A stretch of 64,000 bases of DNA, from contig NZ_JAMTCK010000017.1 of assembly GCF_024171785.1 (NCBI RefSeq), forward strand, positions 1-64,000. Direction: 5' to 3'. The translations under genes were made by a program, and so were the position numbers. Shown here piece by piece: positions 1-9,622 of the stretch (positions are counted from its first letter, which is position 1; each line of letters starts with the position of its first letter). Below the pieces are notes generated by a model. It did not search any database. It was given only the letters and a program-made list of their open reading frames with translations, and was not told the DNA's origin. Source of the stretch: Goodfellowiella coeruleoviolacea. Its GTDB lineage: Bacteria > Actinomycetota > Actinomycetes > Mycobacteriales > Pseudonocardiaceae.

Positions 1-1
1 C

Positions 2-334
2 GTCGGCGAGCACCCCGACCGGCTACACTCCCAGGCCGCGTTCGCCTGCCTGACCGGAGTCGCCCCCGTGGACGCCAGCAGCGGCAAACACGAGCACCAC
101 CGACTCTCCCGCGCCGGCGACCGCCAAGCCAACGCCGCGCTCTACCGCGTGGTCATCGTCCGCCTGGCCCACCACCAACCCACCCGTGCTTATCTGGCCG
201 CACGCCTGCGACCAGGCACCAAGATGACCAAGAAACACCTCATCCGCTGCCTCAAACGCTACCTGGCACGAGAGATCTATCCCCGCCTCATGGCCGACCT
301 CGCCGCCCTTCACGACCCCCAACCCACGACTTGA
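2..334 (+). CDS. IS110-family transposase, C-terminal part (cut by window edge)
   Basis: The frame is open from the left edge and ends at a TGA at 332-334. The translation reads VAPVDASSGK, HRLSRAGDRQANAAL and IRCLKRYLAREIYP, the typical end of the Transposase_20 domain of IS110/IS116/IS902 elements. That family is a DEDD-type recombinase that moves its element without long terminal inverted repeats. The catalytic N-terminal half lies outside the window, so activity cannot be judged. About 30 bp separate it from the next gene, and no terminal repeat is evident there. Confidence 0.85.
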   Translation, partial: VGEHPDRLHSQAAFACLTGVAPVDASSGKHEHHRLSRAGDRQANAALYRVVIVRLAHHQPTRAYLAARLRPGTKMTKKHLIRCLKRYLAREIYPRLMADLAALHDPQPTT

Positions 335-367
335 CAGCTATAGGAGCATCTCGCGGGGTTTGCAAAG

Positions 368-940
368 TCAACTCGCGTGTTTGTGCAGGCCGTCGAGCAG
401 GACGCTGGCGTTGTGCCGCACGTGGTCCACGGGATCGTGCTCACCCAGTTCCCGCACCAGCTCAACAAGCTCGGGCCAGGGCAGGTACCCGGTGGCCACC
501 ACTACGGCCTGGCGCACACCGGGATCACCGTCATGTCGGGCAATGGTCCGAAAGGCGTCGACCAGTGACGGATCAGGCGCACCCGAAGCTGACAGGGCCG
601 CGGCGTAGAGCGCCCTGAGCCGGTCGTTGCGATCCGTTGCCGTTCGAAGCTCTGCGAGCGCCTCTCCCGAAGACCACAGCTCGCACATCGACTCGACCTG
701 TTGACGCACTGGCCGCACCTCGTCCCCGTGCAGCGTGACGTAGCTCAGCCCCACCACGCCGTCCTCGACGTAGCGGATCTCCACCGAGCCGTTCTCCGCC
801 AGCCACACGTCCACATATGGATCCTCGCCGATCCGCCCGACGTCGACGAGGTCCCAGTCGAAGTCCCACGTGACCTGGCTGAGCACCGTCCGGTCCATCG
901 GCCGTTGCTTGAACACGAGCCGTTCCCTGAACTGCGCCAT
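368..940 (-). CDS. HEAT-repeat-like hypothetical protein
   Basis: 190 residues. The ATG at 940 follows a GGGGAGCACG ribosome site. The N-terminal half (about 1-90) is beta-rich and acidic, with WDFDWDLVDVGRIGEDPYVDVW. The C-terminal half is helical and reads like HEAT-type repeats: FRTIARHDGDPGVRQAVVVA, then LVRELGEHDPVDHVRHNASVL. Such proteins are often immunity or scaffold proteins, but nothing here fixes a function. It stands alone between the transposase and a regulator remnant on the other strand. Confidence 0.6.
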   Translation of the reverse strand: MAQFRERLVFKQRPMDRTVLSQVTWDFDWDLVDVGRIGEDPYVDVWLAENGSVEIRYVEDGVVGLSYVTLHGDEVRPVRQQVESMCELWSSGEALAELRTATDRNDRLRALYAAALSASGAPDPSLVDAFRTIARHDGDPGVRQAVVVATGYLPWPELVELVRELGEHDPVDHVRHNASVLLDGLHKHAS

Positions 941-983
941 CGTGCTCCCCCTGCTGTGCCGAGTCGTTGACCAGGCCCCGAAC

Positions 984-1283
984 GCACATTATCCGGTCAC
1001 GGCCGTCGCACCCGACCCCGACCCGGAGTTCCGCCGCACGGCCGAACTCGTGGTCGCCACGCCCGCGCTGCGCGCCTACGCCAGGGCGCTGTGGACCGAC
1101 TGCGAGGCCGCGCTCACCCGGGTGATCGCCGAGGAGACCGGCCGGGACGCGGACGACCTCTCGCTGCGCCTGCTGGCCCGCTACGTGTTGGAGATCCCGG
1201 ACCTGGCTGGCACGCCACCCGACCCGCGCGCCGCCATGGACACCGCCTTCGCGCACCTGCGGCACGGCTGGCCCGGGCTGTGA
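984..1283 (+). pseudogene. TetR-family regulator remnant (ligand-domain end only)
   Basis: The frame ends at 1283. From about 1018 it reads DPEFRRTAELVVATPALRAY and continues to a normal-looking C-terminus, HLRHGWPGL. This pattern is known from the C-terminal domain of TetR/MftR-like regulators. The DNA-binding domain, about 100 residues, is missing. The sequence upstream runs into the start region of the HEAT-like gene on the other strand. I read it as a 5'-truncated remnant; no plausible start or ribosome site precedes it. Confidence 0.5.
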
Positions 1284-1340
1284 GCGCCCAGGCCGAGGCC
1301 GGGGCGGCTGCGCGGCGCCACCCCGTGAGCGGCCCCGCCG

Positions 1341-1904
1341 TCACACCCCGGTGCGGCCGTCGATGCGCTCGCGCAGCAGGTCGGCGTGGCCGTTGTGCCT
1401 GGCGTAGTCGGCCAGCACGTGCAGCATGACCCAGCGCAGCGAGATCGGCCCGCCGGTGGCGAACCCGGTGGCTGTGTCGTCCAGGGAGGTCGCCTCGGCC
1501 ACGATCTCCCTGGACCGCTGGCACTCGGCCCGCCACACGGCCACCTCCTCGGCGAAGTCGCCGTCGAGCCGGTCGAAGTCCTGGTCCGGGTCGTCGTCGG
1601 AGTAGTACAGCATCGGCACCTGCTCGCCGGCGAACTGCATGCGGAACCACCACCGCTCCACCCCGGACAGGTGCCGCACCAGCCCGCGCAGGCTGAGCGC
1701 GGAGGGCGGCACGGCCCGGTCGGACAACTGCTCGGCGGTCAGCCCGGCGCACTTGAGTTCCAGTGTCCGTCGGTGCCAGTCGAGGAAGGCGGCCAGTGTC
1801 TCGCGCTCGCCGGCCACCCGGGGTGCGGCCACGCGCGGGTCGGCCGCGCCGATGTCGCTGCCCCACACGGCGGGGTAGCTGGTGGGGGTGGGTGAGCTGG
1901 TCAT
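1341..1904 (-). CDS. DinB family protein
   Basis: 187 residues. The ATG at 1904 follows GGGAGCGACC. The four-helix DinB/DUF664 layout is visible: TLAAFLDWHRRTLELKCAGL, then SLRGLVRHLSGVERWWFRMQ, and near the end SLRWVMLHVLADYARHNGHADLLRE. In this family three histidines in helices 1, 2 and 4 usually bind a metal, and members include thiol-dependent transferases. Histidines occur at the expected places (DWH, RHL, HNGHAD). The gene is the last leftward member of a group with an SRPBCC protein and a carotenoid oxygenase. The substrate is unknown. Confidence 0.85.
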   Translation of the reverse strand: MTSSPTPTSYPAVWGSDIGAADPRVAAPRVAGERETLAAFLDWHRRTLELKCAGLTAEQLSDRAVPPSALSLRGLVRHLSGVERWWFRMQFAGEQVPMLYYSDDDPDQDFDRLDGDFAEEVAVWRAECQRSREIVAEATSLDDTATGFATGGPISLRWVMLHVLADYARHNGHADLLRERIDGRTGV

Positions 1905-1971
1905 GGTCGCTCCCGCGGTGCCGGAACTGGTCGACGCGCACAGGCTGCCACCCACCCCTGACAGTTTCCGC

Positions 1972-2418
1972 TCATCCGGCCTCGGCCGCGGCCCCGAGGT
2001 GGCGCAGCCAGCAGCGCAGCGACTCGTCCAGGGCCGCCCGCAGGGCCGGGACGTCGGCCCGAGTCGGGTCGAGGTCCCAGGATTCCGCGGTGCGCACCAG
2101 CACGGCGTCCCCGTCAGCGGCGAACGTCCAGACGTGGACGCCGGTGATGCCCGAGGCCGGCCCGCCCCACACGGTCCGCCGCTGGTCCCGCACGTCGTAG
2201 ACGGTCGAGATGATGTCCATGCCGTGGGTGAGCCACCGGAAGCTGGTGCCCGGCGTGAACGGCCCGGCGATGCTGGCCCGCTGGATCTCCGGCTGCCAGG
2301 CCGGCCAGTTGGCCACGTCGGTGTGCAGCCGCCAGATCCTCGCGAGTGGCGCGTTGATCCGCAGGGCGTGCCTGGACACGATCGGGGCGGTCGGGTCGAT
2401 GTCGAGTGGCGTGGGCAC
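1972..2418 (-). CDS. SRPBCC family protein (polyketide cyclase/START-like)
   Basis: 148 residues with a GTG start at 2418 behind GAGGAGGTCCCC. The fold is suggested by INAPLARIWRLHTDVANWPAW, which matches the N-terminal helix and loop of SRPBCC (polyketide_cyc2) proteins, followed by alternating strands and a final amphipathic helix. These proteins bind small hydrophobic ligands. It starts 10 bp after the stop of the carotenoid oxygenase on the same strand, so the two are probably co-transcribed. A role with an apocarotenoid is possible but is only inference. Confidence 0.8.
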   Translation of the reverse strand: MPTPLDIDPTAPIVSRHALRINAPLARIWRLHTDVANWPAWQPEIQRASIAGPFTPGTSFRWLTHGMDIISTVYDVRDQRRTVWGGPASGITGVHVWTFAADGDAVLVRTAESWDLDPTRADVPALRAALDESLRCWLRHLGAAAEAG

Positions 2419-2428
2419 GGGGACCTCC

Positions 2429-3778
2429 TCAGGACTGGTCGGTGTCGGGGATCCAGGAGCCGTGGATACCCGCGGGCACCCGCCGGGGCAGCTCCACCAC
2501 GGCCACCGGGTCGCGGCGGATGTCCTCGGCGTCCAGCACGAGCAGTTGGGACGCGTCGGCCGCCAGGTCGCTGACGATGGTGAGCAGGTAGCCGTCGTCC
2601 TCCCGGGTCGCGCCGGCCGAGGGCACGAACACGGCCTCGCCGGCCAGCCGCGCCGGGCCGGTGCGCGCGAGCTGCTGGGCGCCGGTCTGGTTGTCGTACT
2701 TGACGACCGCGTACTCGTCGAGCCCGCCGCCGGGGAAGGCCACGGCGTAGCTGTAGCGGTTGGGCCGACCGGTGCGTTCGTCGTTGATGGTGGGAAACTC
2801 GGTCACCAGCCCGTCCAGGGTCTGCTCGCTGACCCGCCCGCTGGTCGGGTCGAGCACCCACCGGTGGTGGACCGAGCCGACCAGCGCGTGCGCCGGGTGG
2901 CCGGGCGCGCCGACCCACCACTTCCACGACGTGGCCCAGGCGGCCCGGTCGTAGCGCGGCCCGTCGACCACGATCCGGCCGGCGGCGTCCTCGTGCGCGT
3001 TGGTCACGTGCAGCAGCGCGCCCGGCGCCACCTCGAACCAGGTGACCGCGGCGGCGCCGTGGCGGGGCATCACGCCGATGCGCGGCCGGTAGTCGTCGCT
3101 CCACCGGTAGGGGATGCCCGAGGTCTCCGCCGGGTTGAACACCACCGGCAGGTCCAGCCACACCACGTGGTTCTCGGTGATGGCGAAGTCGTGCATGAGC
3201 GAGGGGCCGGCGCCGTCGACCACGTCGGCGCGGACGATCTCGCCCCGGGCGGTGGCCACGTAGTAGACCAGGTGCGGCGGGAACGGCGAGTAGCTGAAGA
3301 AGTGCAGCTCGCCGGTGACCGGGTCCTCCTTGGGGTGCGCGGTCATCGCGGTGGTCAGCTTGCCGTTGAAGTCGAACGGGCCGACGGTGTCCAGTTCGCG
3401 GGTGATCTCGAAGGGCAGGTTGGCCTCCTGCAGCGCGAGGATGTGCCCGGCGTGCTCGATGACGTGCGTGCCAGCCACGCTGGCGGTGAGGTCGGCGGTG
3501 CCGTCCGGGTGGTGGCCGGGCGCGCCGTCCAGCGCCGGGGTGCGCACCCACCGGTTGCGGTACCACTCGGCGCGGCCCTGGTGCAGCCGCACGCCGTGGA
3601 TCATGCCGCTGCCCTTGAACCAGTGCGTGGGCGTGTTGCCCGGCTTGGGGTTGTGGCCGTTGCGGAAGTACCGGCCGGACAACTCGGGCGGCAGGCTGCC
3701 GTGCACGGTCAGACCGGTGGCGGTGGTCTCGTCCGGCACGGGTGCGTAGTGGCCGCTGAGGTAGGGCTTGGTGGGCAC
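2429..3778 (-). CDS. carotenoid oxygenase (RPE65/CCD family)
   Basis: 449 residues, close to the family norm. The GTG at 3778 follows GGAGCGTCCCC. All four regions that carry the iron-binding histidines can be seen: TAHPKEDPVTGELHFF, MHDFAITENHVVWLD, LLHVTNAHED and, near the end, GIHGSWIP. The N-terminal signature YFRNGHNPKP is also present. Family members cleave double bonds of carotenoids, stilbenes or related polyenes with O2. No carotenoid biosynthesis gene lies in the window, so the substrate is open. A 34-bp palindrome about 50 bp upstream suggests repression by a TetR-type protein. Confidence 0.9.
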   Translation of the reverse strand: MPTKPYLSGHYAPVPDETTATGLTVHGSLPPELSGRYFRNGHNPKPGNTPTHWFKGSGMIHGVRLHQGRAEWYRNRWVRTPALDGAPGHHPDGTADLTASVAGTHVIEHAGHILALQEANLPFEITRELDTVGPFDFNGKLTTAMTAHPKEDPVTGELHFFSYSPFPPHLVYYVATARGEIVRADVVDGAGPSLMHDFAITENHVVWLDLPVVFNPAETSGIPYRWSDDYRPRIGVMPRHGAAAVTWFEVAPGALLHVTNAHEDAAGRIVVDGPRYDRAAWATSWKWWVGAPGHPAHALVGSVHHRWVLDPTSGRVSEQTLDGLVTEFPTINDERTGRPNRYSYAVAFPGGGLDEYAVVKYDNQTGAQQLARTGPARLAGEAVFVPSAGATREDDGYLLTIVSDLAADASQLLVLDAEDIRRDPVAVVELPRRVPAGIHGSWIPDTDQS

Positions 3779-3820
3779 GGGGACGCTCCTCCGGTCGTGG
3801 TGGGTGGATCAGCGGTCGAC

Positions 3821-3854
3821 CAGTTCAATGAGTGGTTGACCACTCACTTAACTG
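3821..3854. promoter_or_regulatory. 34-bp operator-like palindrome upstream of the carotenoid oxygenase
   Basis: The core is TGAGTGGT (3829-3836), TG, ACCACTCA (3839-3846), with perfect 8-bp arms. Outward it extends to CAGTT at 3821 and AACTG at 3850, giving 16-bp arms that match at 14 positions. It lies 43-76 bp upstream of the leftward GTG at 3778. Size and symmetry fit a TetR-family operator. No TetR gene adjoins it, so the cognate regulator is unknown. Confidence 0.6.
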
Positions 3855-3870
3855 ACCCAAAAAAAGGCCT

Positions 3871-3930
3871 CGGCGCGGCAGTGCCCGCGACAGGCTCGCC
3901 AGGTACGCACTTCGAGTACAGCAACCGGAC
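3871..3930 (+). pseudogene. possible fragment of a serine beta-lactamase-like protein
   Basis: In one forward frame this short stretch reads PGTHFEYSN after a Gly/Ala-rich part. It resembles the PGTxFxYSNxxY motif of class C beta-lactamase-like hydrolases. Nothing else of such a gene is present, the frame carries no start, and the flanks are palindromes. The call is weak and could be chance. Confidence 0.2.
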
Positions 3931-4001
3931 CACAGCTGCCCCACGCGGAAGCGGCACTTCACCGCGTCGCTCCCGCGTGATGGCGAGCTATCGTCCGGTC
4001 A

Positions 4002-4023
4002 TGTGAGTAATAAATCACTCACA
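4002..4023. promoter_or_regulatory. 22-bp operator-like palindrome
   Basis: TGTGAGTAAT, AA, ATCACTCACA. The 10-bp arms have one mismatch. The half-site TGAGTrrT is shared with the palindrome at 3829-3846, so one regulator may bind both. It lies just downstream of the stop of the molybdenum subunit gene (4045) and about 225 bp upstream of the carotenoid oxygenase. Confidence 0.5.
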
Positions 4024-4044
4024 CATCCCGCTGTCAACCGGTGG

Positions 4045-6155
4045 CTACCCCACCGGCTCGCCCCGCAACCCCGGGCGCAGGCGCTCCAGGGTGATCGGCA
4101 GGTCGCGCACGCGGTGGCCGGTGGCGTGGAACACCGCGTTGGCGATCGCCGCGGCCGTGCCGGTGTTGCTGAGTTCACCGATGCCCTTGACGCCCACCGG
4201 GTTCAGCTCGTCGTCGTGCTCCTCGATCCAGTGCGCGCGCAGGTCGGCCACGTCCGCGTTGGCCGCGATGTGGTAGCCGGCGAAGTCGTGGTTGGCGAAG
4301 TCGCCGAACACCGGGTCCAGCACACCGTCCTCGTGCAACGCCATGGACAGCCCGAAGATCATGCCGCCGAGCAGCTGCGAGCGCGCGGTCCTCGGGTTGA
4401 GGATGCGCCCCGCCGCGAACACCCCGTACAGCCGGGGCACCCGCAGTTCCCCGGTGTGGACGTGCACCCGGACCTCGGCGAACTGCGCGCCGTAGGAGTG
4501 CCGCGAGTACGCGCTCAGCTCGGCCAGGTCGGCCGTGGTGTCCACGGTGACCTCAAGGCCCTCGGCCGGCACCACACCGCCGTGCTGGTCCAACCGCTCG
4601 CGCAGCGCGCGCACCGCCTTGACCACGGCCCAGCCCCACGACGCCGTGCCCGCCGAGCCACCGGCGAACGGCGCCATGCCGTAGTCGCTGTGCGCCACCC
4701 GCAGCGTGACCTGGTCCAGCTCCACGCCGAGTTCGTCGGCGGCGACCTGGGCCAGCACCGTGCGCGCGCCCGTGCCGATGTCCACCGCGGTCACCCGCAC
4801 CTCGAACCCACCGTCCACAGTGGCCAGTGCGGTGGCCGTGGACGGCGCCATGTGCACGGGGAACGTGGACACGGCCATGCCCGTGCCCACCAGCCAGTCA
4901 CCCTGCCGGCCGGAGCGCGGCGCGGGGTCGCGGCCCGCCCAACCGAACCGCTCCGCGCCCTCGCGCAGGCACTCGACCAGTCCCCGGCTGCTGAACGGCC
5001 GCCCGGTGCTCGGGTCGACGTCGGTGTCGTTGCGCACCCGCAGCTCCACCGGGTCGATGCCCAGTTGGTGGGCCAGTTCGTCCATCGCGGACTCCAGCGC
5101 GAACAGCCCTGGGGCGATGCCCGGCGCGCGCATCGGGCCCGGCGTGGGCACGTCCAGCCGGACGGCCCGGTGGCCGGTGCGCAGGTTCGGCGTGGCGTAC
5201 AGGCTCCGGCTCACCGCGGCGGCGGCCTCGACGAAGTCGGCGTGCCGCGAGGTGTGCGAGATGGCCTGGTGGTCGATGGCGACCAGCCGGCCGGACGGGT
5301 CGGCGGCCAGCCGGACCCGCTGCACGGTCGGTCCCCGGTGGCCGGCCAGGGAGAACATCTGCTGCCGGGTGGCCATCACCTTCACCGGCCGGTCAACGGC
5401 CTTGGCGGCCATGGCGGCCAGCACCGGCACCGACCGGACGAACGCCTTGGCACCGAACCCGCCGCCGATGTAGTCGGCGACGATCCGCACCGCGCCGGCC
5501 GGCAGCCCGAACAGCGCGCTGATCGTGCCGGCCGTGATGGCCGGGCCCTGGTCGGAGTTGTAGAGGGTCAGCTCCCGCTCGCCGTCCCACACCGCCGTGC
5601 ACGCGTAGGGCTCCATCGAGCTGGTGTGCTGGGGCGGGGTGGTGTAGGTGGCGTCCAGCACGTGCGGCGCGGCCAGCAGTGCCGCGTCCACGTCGCCCTT
5701 GTCGCTGGCCGGCGGGTTGCCCACGGCCGTGGTCGGGGTGAACAGCTCGTCGCTGTCCGGGTCGATCAGCACCTCGTGCGGCTCGACGGTGTAGTCGACG
5801 CGCACCAGGGAGCTGGCGTACCTGGCCACCTCCAGCGAGGTGGCCACCACGGCGGCCACGACCTGCCCCCGGTAGTCCACCCGGGAGTGCTGGAGGATCA
5901 GCATCTCGGGGTCGTCGGCCGGTTGCAGTTCGGGCGCGGCGCCCGGCCGCAGCACGGCCAGCACCCCGGGCACGGCCAGCGCGGCGCTGTCGTCCACCGC
6001 GCGCACCGCACCACGGGCCACTGTGGACAGCACGGGCCAGGCGTAGGCGGGGTTCTGCAGGGGCCACTCGGTCGAGTAGGTGGCCGCACCGGTGACCTTG
6101 GCGTACCCGTCGGCCCGCTGCACCGACGCGCCGGTCGCCCGGGACGTGGTCATGG

Positions 6156-6159
<4 letters not shown>
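4045..6159 (-). CDS. molybdenum-binding subunit of an aldehyde/xanthine oxidoreductase
   Basis: 704 residues, similar in size to PaoC/YagR. An N-terminal aldehyde-oxidase a/b hammerhead (about 1-120) is followed by the Mo-cofactor domain. Visible motifs are VADYIGGGFGAKAF near the middle, GGSAGTASWG, and VKGIGELSNTGTAAAIANAV near the end; the last carries the glutamate expected to act as base. The enzyme would hydroxylate an aldehyde or heterocycle and pass electrons to its FAD and 2Fe-2S partners. The ATG overlaps the stop of the FAD subunit gene by 4 nt, so the genes are translationally coupled. No dedicated maturation chaperone is seen nearby. Confidence 0.9.
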
Positions 6160-7147
<988 letters not shown>

Positions 7148-7151
<4 letters not shown>

Positions 7152-7732
7152 CGGCCGCTCCTGGGTGTCGGGGCGGCCGGCTCGGCCGGCAGCTGCTCGG
7201 CGGCGTCCAGCACGGCCTGCACGATGCCCACGTAGGCGCCGCACCGGCACAGGTTGCCGCTCATCCGCTCGCGCACCTCGGCCGCGTCCAGCGCCTTGGC
7301 GCTGCCGACCTGGGCGACGTCCGCGGTGGCGTGGCTGGGCCAGCCCCGCTCGGCCTCGGCGAGCATGCCGATCGCCGAGCAGATCTGGCCGGGCGTGCAG
7401 TAGCCGCACTGCAACGCGTCGCGGTCCAGGAACGCCTGCTGCACCGGGTGCAGCTCGCCGGGCGCGCCGTCGGCCAGATCGGCGACGCCCTCGATGGTGA
7501 CCACCGGGCGGTCGGCAACGGCCACGGCCAGTTGCAGACAGCTGGCCACCCGCCGGCCGTCCACCAGCACCGTGCACGCGCCGCACTGGCCGTGGTCACA
7601 GCCCTTCTTCGCCCCGGTCAGCCCCAGGTGCTCCCGCAGGGCGTCCAACAGTGTGGTCCGGTTGTCGAGGAACACCCGCCGTTCCTCGCCGTTGACCCGC
7701 AGCACCACTTCGCTGGCGTGCTCATCGGGCAT
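7148..7732 (-). CDS. 2Fe-2S subunit of the molybdenum oxidoreductase
   Basis: 194 residues from the ATG at 7732; GAGGAG lies about 12 nt upstream. The first cluster motif is GAKKGCDHGQCGACTV, completed by a further Cys in VASCLQL. The second is CGYCTPGQICSAIGML and GNLCRCGAY. This is the standard two-cluster small subunit that passes electrons from the Mo site to FAD. PaoA of E. coli has a Tat signal; none is seen here, even if translation began further upstream (ATG at 7816), so the complex is probably cytoplasmic. It is the first gene of the three-gene leftward operon. Confidence 0.9.
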
Positions 7733-7962
7733 TGTCAGCGCCAACTCCTCAAGATGGGGGGCGGCCGGAGAACCACGGCCGCACATCAAACGCGAACACG
7801 ATTCATTCACAGCCACCCTGCCACGATCAAGGCCAATTCGGCCAGGCTCCGCGGGCTGCTCTTGATGGCGGCGCCCGTTCTGCCTAATGGCGCGGATATG
7901 GAGTGCGCTCCAGGTGCAACTCCACGTGCCGGCCCGCCGAATGGCCCCGAAGACGCCGATGC

Positions 7963-7991
7963 CCCGCCCCGAGGTGTCCGGGGCGGGGCAC
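7963..7991. terminator. GC-rich hairpin after the DUF397 gene of cassette 1
   Basis: GCCCCGCCCC, a 9-nt loop and GGGGCGGGGC form a near-perfect stem about 30 bp beyond the leftward DUF397 stop at 8022. There is no clear U-run, which is common in this phylum. It probably ends the HTH/DUF397 transcript. Confidence 0.6.
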
Positions 7992-8021
7992 AGGGCAACC
8001 AGCGGTCAGCCCGTCAACCGA

Positions 8022-8216
8022 TCAGCCGTCGAGCCGGCCGGCCTTGACGGCGTGGAGGAAGCGGGCCAGCTCGCCCTGCCCGAAGGCCAACACGGGGCCA
8101 GCGGGGTTCTTCGAGTCGCGCACGGCAAAGGCCACAGCGGACCAGCCCAGCGCGACGCATTCCCCGTTCCCCTCGGAATACGACGATGTCTTGAAGCGGA
8201 AGCGGTTCTCGCTCAT
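8022..8216 (-). CDS. DUF397 protein of cassette 1
   Basis: 64 residues with the full DUF397 pattern: FKTSSYSEGNGECVAL, VRDSKNPAGPVLAF and FLHAVKAGRLDG at the end. DUF397 proteins occur beside DUF5753-type HTH regulators in actinobacteria, as in the WhiJ/BldB-type loci of Streptomyces, and are thought to modulate the partner regulator. Here the regulator ends 16 bp upstream on the same strand. Its paralogue sits at 37747-37935 in cassette 2. Confidence 0.9.
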   Translation of the reverse strand: MSENRFRFKTSSYSEGNGECVALGWSAVAFAVRDSKNPAGPVLAFGQGELARFLHAVKAGRLDG

Positions 8217-8232
8217 CGGTCTGTCCTTCTGC

Positions 8233-9093
8233 TCACTCGTATTCCTGAGCGGCGCTCAGGATCATCCGTCGGGAGTCCTCCGGACCAAGGGCAGCCGCTG
8301 AGAGGTAGCTCCAGAGGCTGTCGTAGTCCTGGACGGATGGCATGTCGTCCAGGTAGTCGCTGTTGTGGAGGGTCTCGACGTACACCAGGTCCAGCGGATC
8401 CCGCTGCGACGGCGCCGGCGCCGGAATCCGCATGATCTTGAAGCCGAACGTCGTTCCGGGGACGCGGAACGGCAGGATCTGGATGACGATGTTGGGCCGG
8501 AGTGCCATTTCGGCCAGGTGAAGCATCTGCTCGTGCATCACCCGGTTCGTGCCGTAGTGGCGGCGCAGGCAGGACTCGGACAGCACGAAGTGGGCTTCTG
8601 CCGGGGAATCGCCGAACAGGGTCTGCTGTCGGTCGATTCGGGTCTGCACCACCCGGTCGATGTCCTCCGGGGCGACCTTCGCGGGTCCGGGTCGGAGCAA
8701 CATCACGCGCGTGTAGTTGGGGGTCTGGAGCAGACCGGGAACGAGTTCCATGCCATAGCTGCGGTGCCGGCTGGCGTCCTGTTCGAACTCGATGTACGGC
8801 CGCAGTCCCAAGGGGATGGTGGAGCGGTGGCCCGCCCAGTGCCCGCGCCGCCTGCTGGTCCGTGCCAGATCAAGCACCTCGGCAACCTGAGCTTCGTCCG
8901 TGACCTGGTACAGCCGCAGCAGCTTCTCCGCCTCCGCGACGGTCAGCCCGTTCTGACCCTTCTCCAGCCTGGTGATCTTGGAGACCGCGCGGCCCAGTGT
9001 CTTCGCGGCCTGTTGGGGTGTCACGTCGGTCTGCTCGCGGAACTCGCGCATGGCTATCCCGAGGAACTTCAGTCGGACGGTCTGCGTCGACAT
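8233..9093 (-). CDS. XRE-type HTH regulator with DUF5753 domain, cassette 1
   Basis: 286 residues from the ATG at 9093, chosen because MSTQTVRLKFLGIAMREFRE matches the usual family start and AAGGG precedes it. Residues about 12-70 form the helix-turn-helix: DVTPQQAAKTLGRAVSKITR followed by LEKGQ. From about 100 on, the DUF5753 domain shows YIEFEQDASRHRSYGMELVP, LLQTPNYTR and a late DLVYVET block. It probably controls itself and the divergent small genes through the inverted repeat at 9157-9202. Its paralogue is at 37932-38780. Confidence 0.9.
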   Translation of the reverse strand: MSTQTVRLKFLGIAMREFREQTDVTPQQAAKTLGRAVSKITRLEKGQNGLTVAEAEKLLRLYQVTDEAQVAEVLDLARTSRRRGHWAGHRSTIPLGLRPYIEFEQDASRHRSYGMELVPGLLQTPNYTRVMLLRPGPAKVAPEDIDRVVQTRIDRQQTLFGDSPAEAHFVLSESCLRRHYGTNRVMHEQMLHLAEMALRPNIVIQILPFRVPGTTFGFKIMRIPAPAPSQRDPLDLVYVETLHNSDYLDDMPSVQDYDSLWSYLSAAALGPEDSRRMILSAAQEYE

Positions 9094-9156
9094 CAACCCC
9101 AACCCTTCTGCCACCTGGAGCGATAGGAAATCACCCAAATGGACCAGCCATCAATA

Positions 9157-9202
9157 TGAAATTGCGGTCTATGGTTAGCCCTGCGCCTAAGTCGCAATTT
9201 CA
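9157..9202. promoter_or_regulatory. perfect 10-bp inverted repeat in the divergent promoter region of cassette 1
   Basis: TGAAATTGCG (9157-9166) and CGCAATTTCA (9193-9202) are exact inverted copies, centre to centre 36 bp apart. They lie 64-109 bp upstream of the HTH gene in an unusually AT-rich patch. Binding by the XRE regulator at 8233-9093 is a reasonable inference. I see no clear gene in the following stretch up to 9550. Confidence 0.5.
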
Positions 9203-9550
9203 GTCTAGGGGGCAACGGTGATCAACCTCCGAGCACGGTGGGCCAGCCGCTCACGCCACGCCTCGGCGCGCCAGACACCTCGCCCCCGCCTGGCCTTACG
9301 TCCCCGCCGGGGTACATCAGCACGCTGACGACTCCCGCGCGATCCGCTGCGTCACGAGTCGTCCCAGAGCCAGGTTCGCAGCCGATGGCATGCGTGGCTG
9401 GCTGCGAAGTTGGGGGTTCCCAAGGGAATCCTGCGGTCTCGCCGGCGCATGTGGTCTGTCCGGCGTCGGCGAGACCGCCCCACATGTCTCTGTCGCCCCG
9501 ACCCGCATCGGGGCGGTTCCCCGGGTGACGCCTGACCTCGTCACCCATGT

Positions 9551-9598
9551 CGGGCGGCGGGACGGTTGAGACGGCTTCGGCTCCCGTCTCGCTGCCCG
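9551..9598 (+). ncRNA. conserved 5' leader hairpin of cassette 1 (structured RNA candidate)
   Basis: The left arm CGGGCGGCGGGACGG (9551-9565) pairs along all 15 positions, with G-U wobbles, with CCGTCTCGCTGCCCG (9584-9598). The 18-nt loop is TTGAGACGGCTTCGGCTC and contains a C(UUCG)G tetraloop motif. The same element with compensating stem changes is at 39111-39158. It ends 24 bp before the GTG of the first rightward gene, so it would lie in the mRNA leader. It could be an attenuator, a protein-binding RNA or a stability element. Confidence 0.6.
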
Positions 9599-9622
9599 GC
9601 CCCAACAGAAGTGGTGGTGGAC

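Noticed and set aside
1341-3566. A long open minus-strand frame spanning the DinB, SRPBCC and carotenoid oxygenase genes
   Set aside because: Only its last 187 codons look like a protein (DinB). The rest is Arg/Pro-rich out-of-frame translation of the other two genes.
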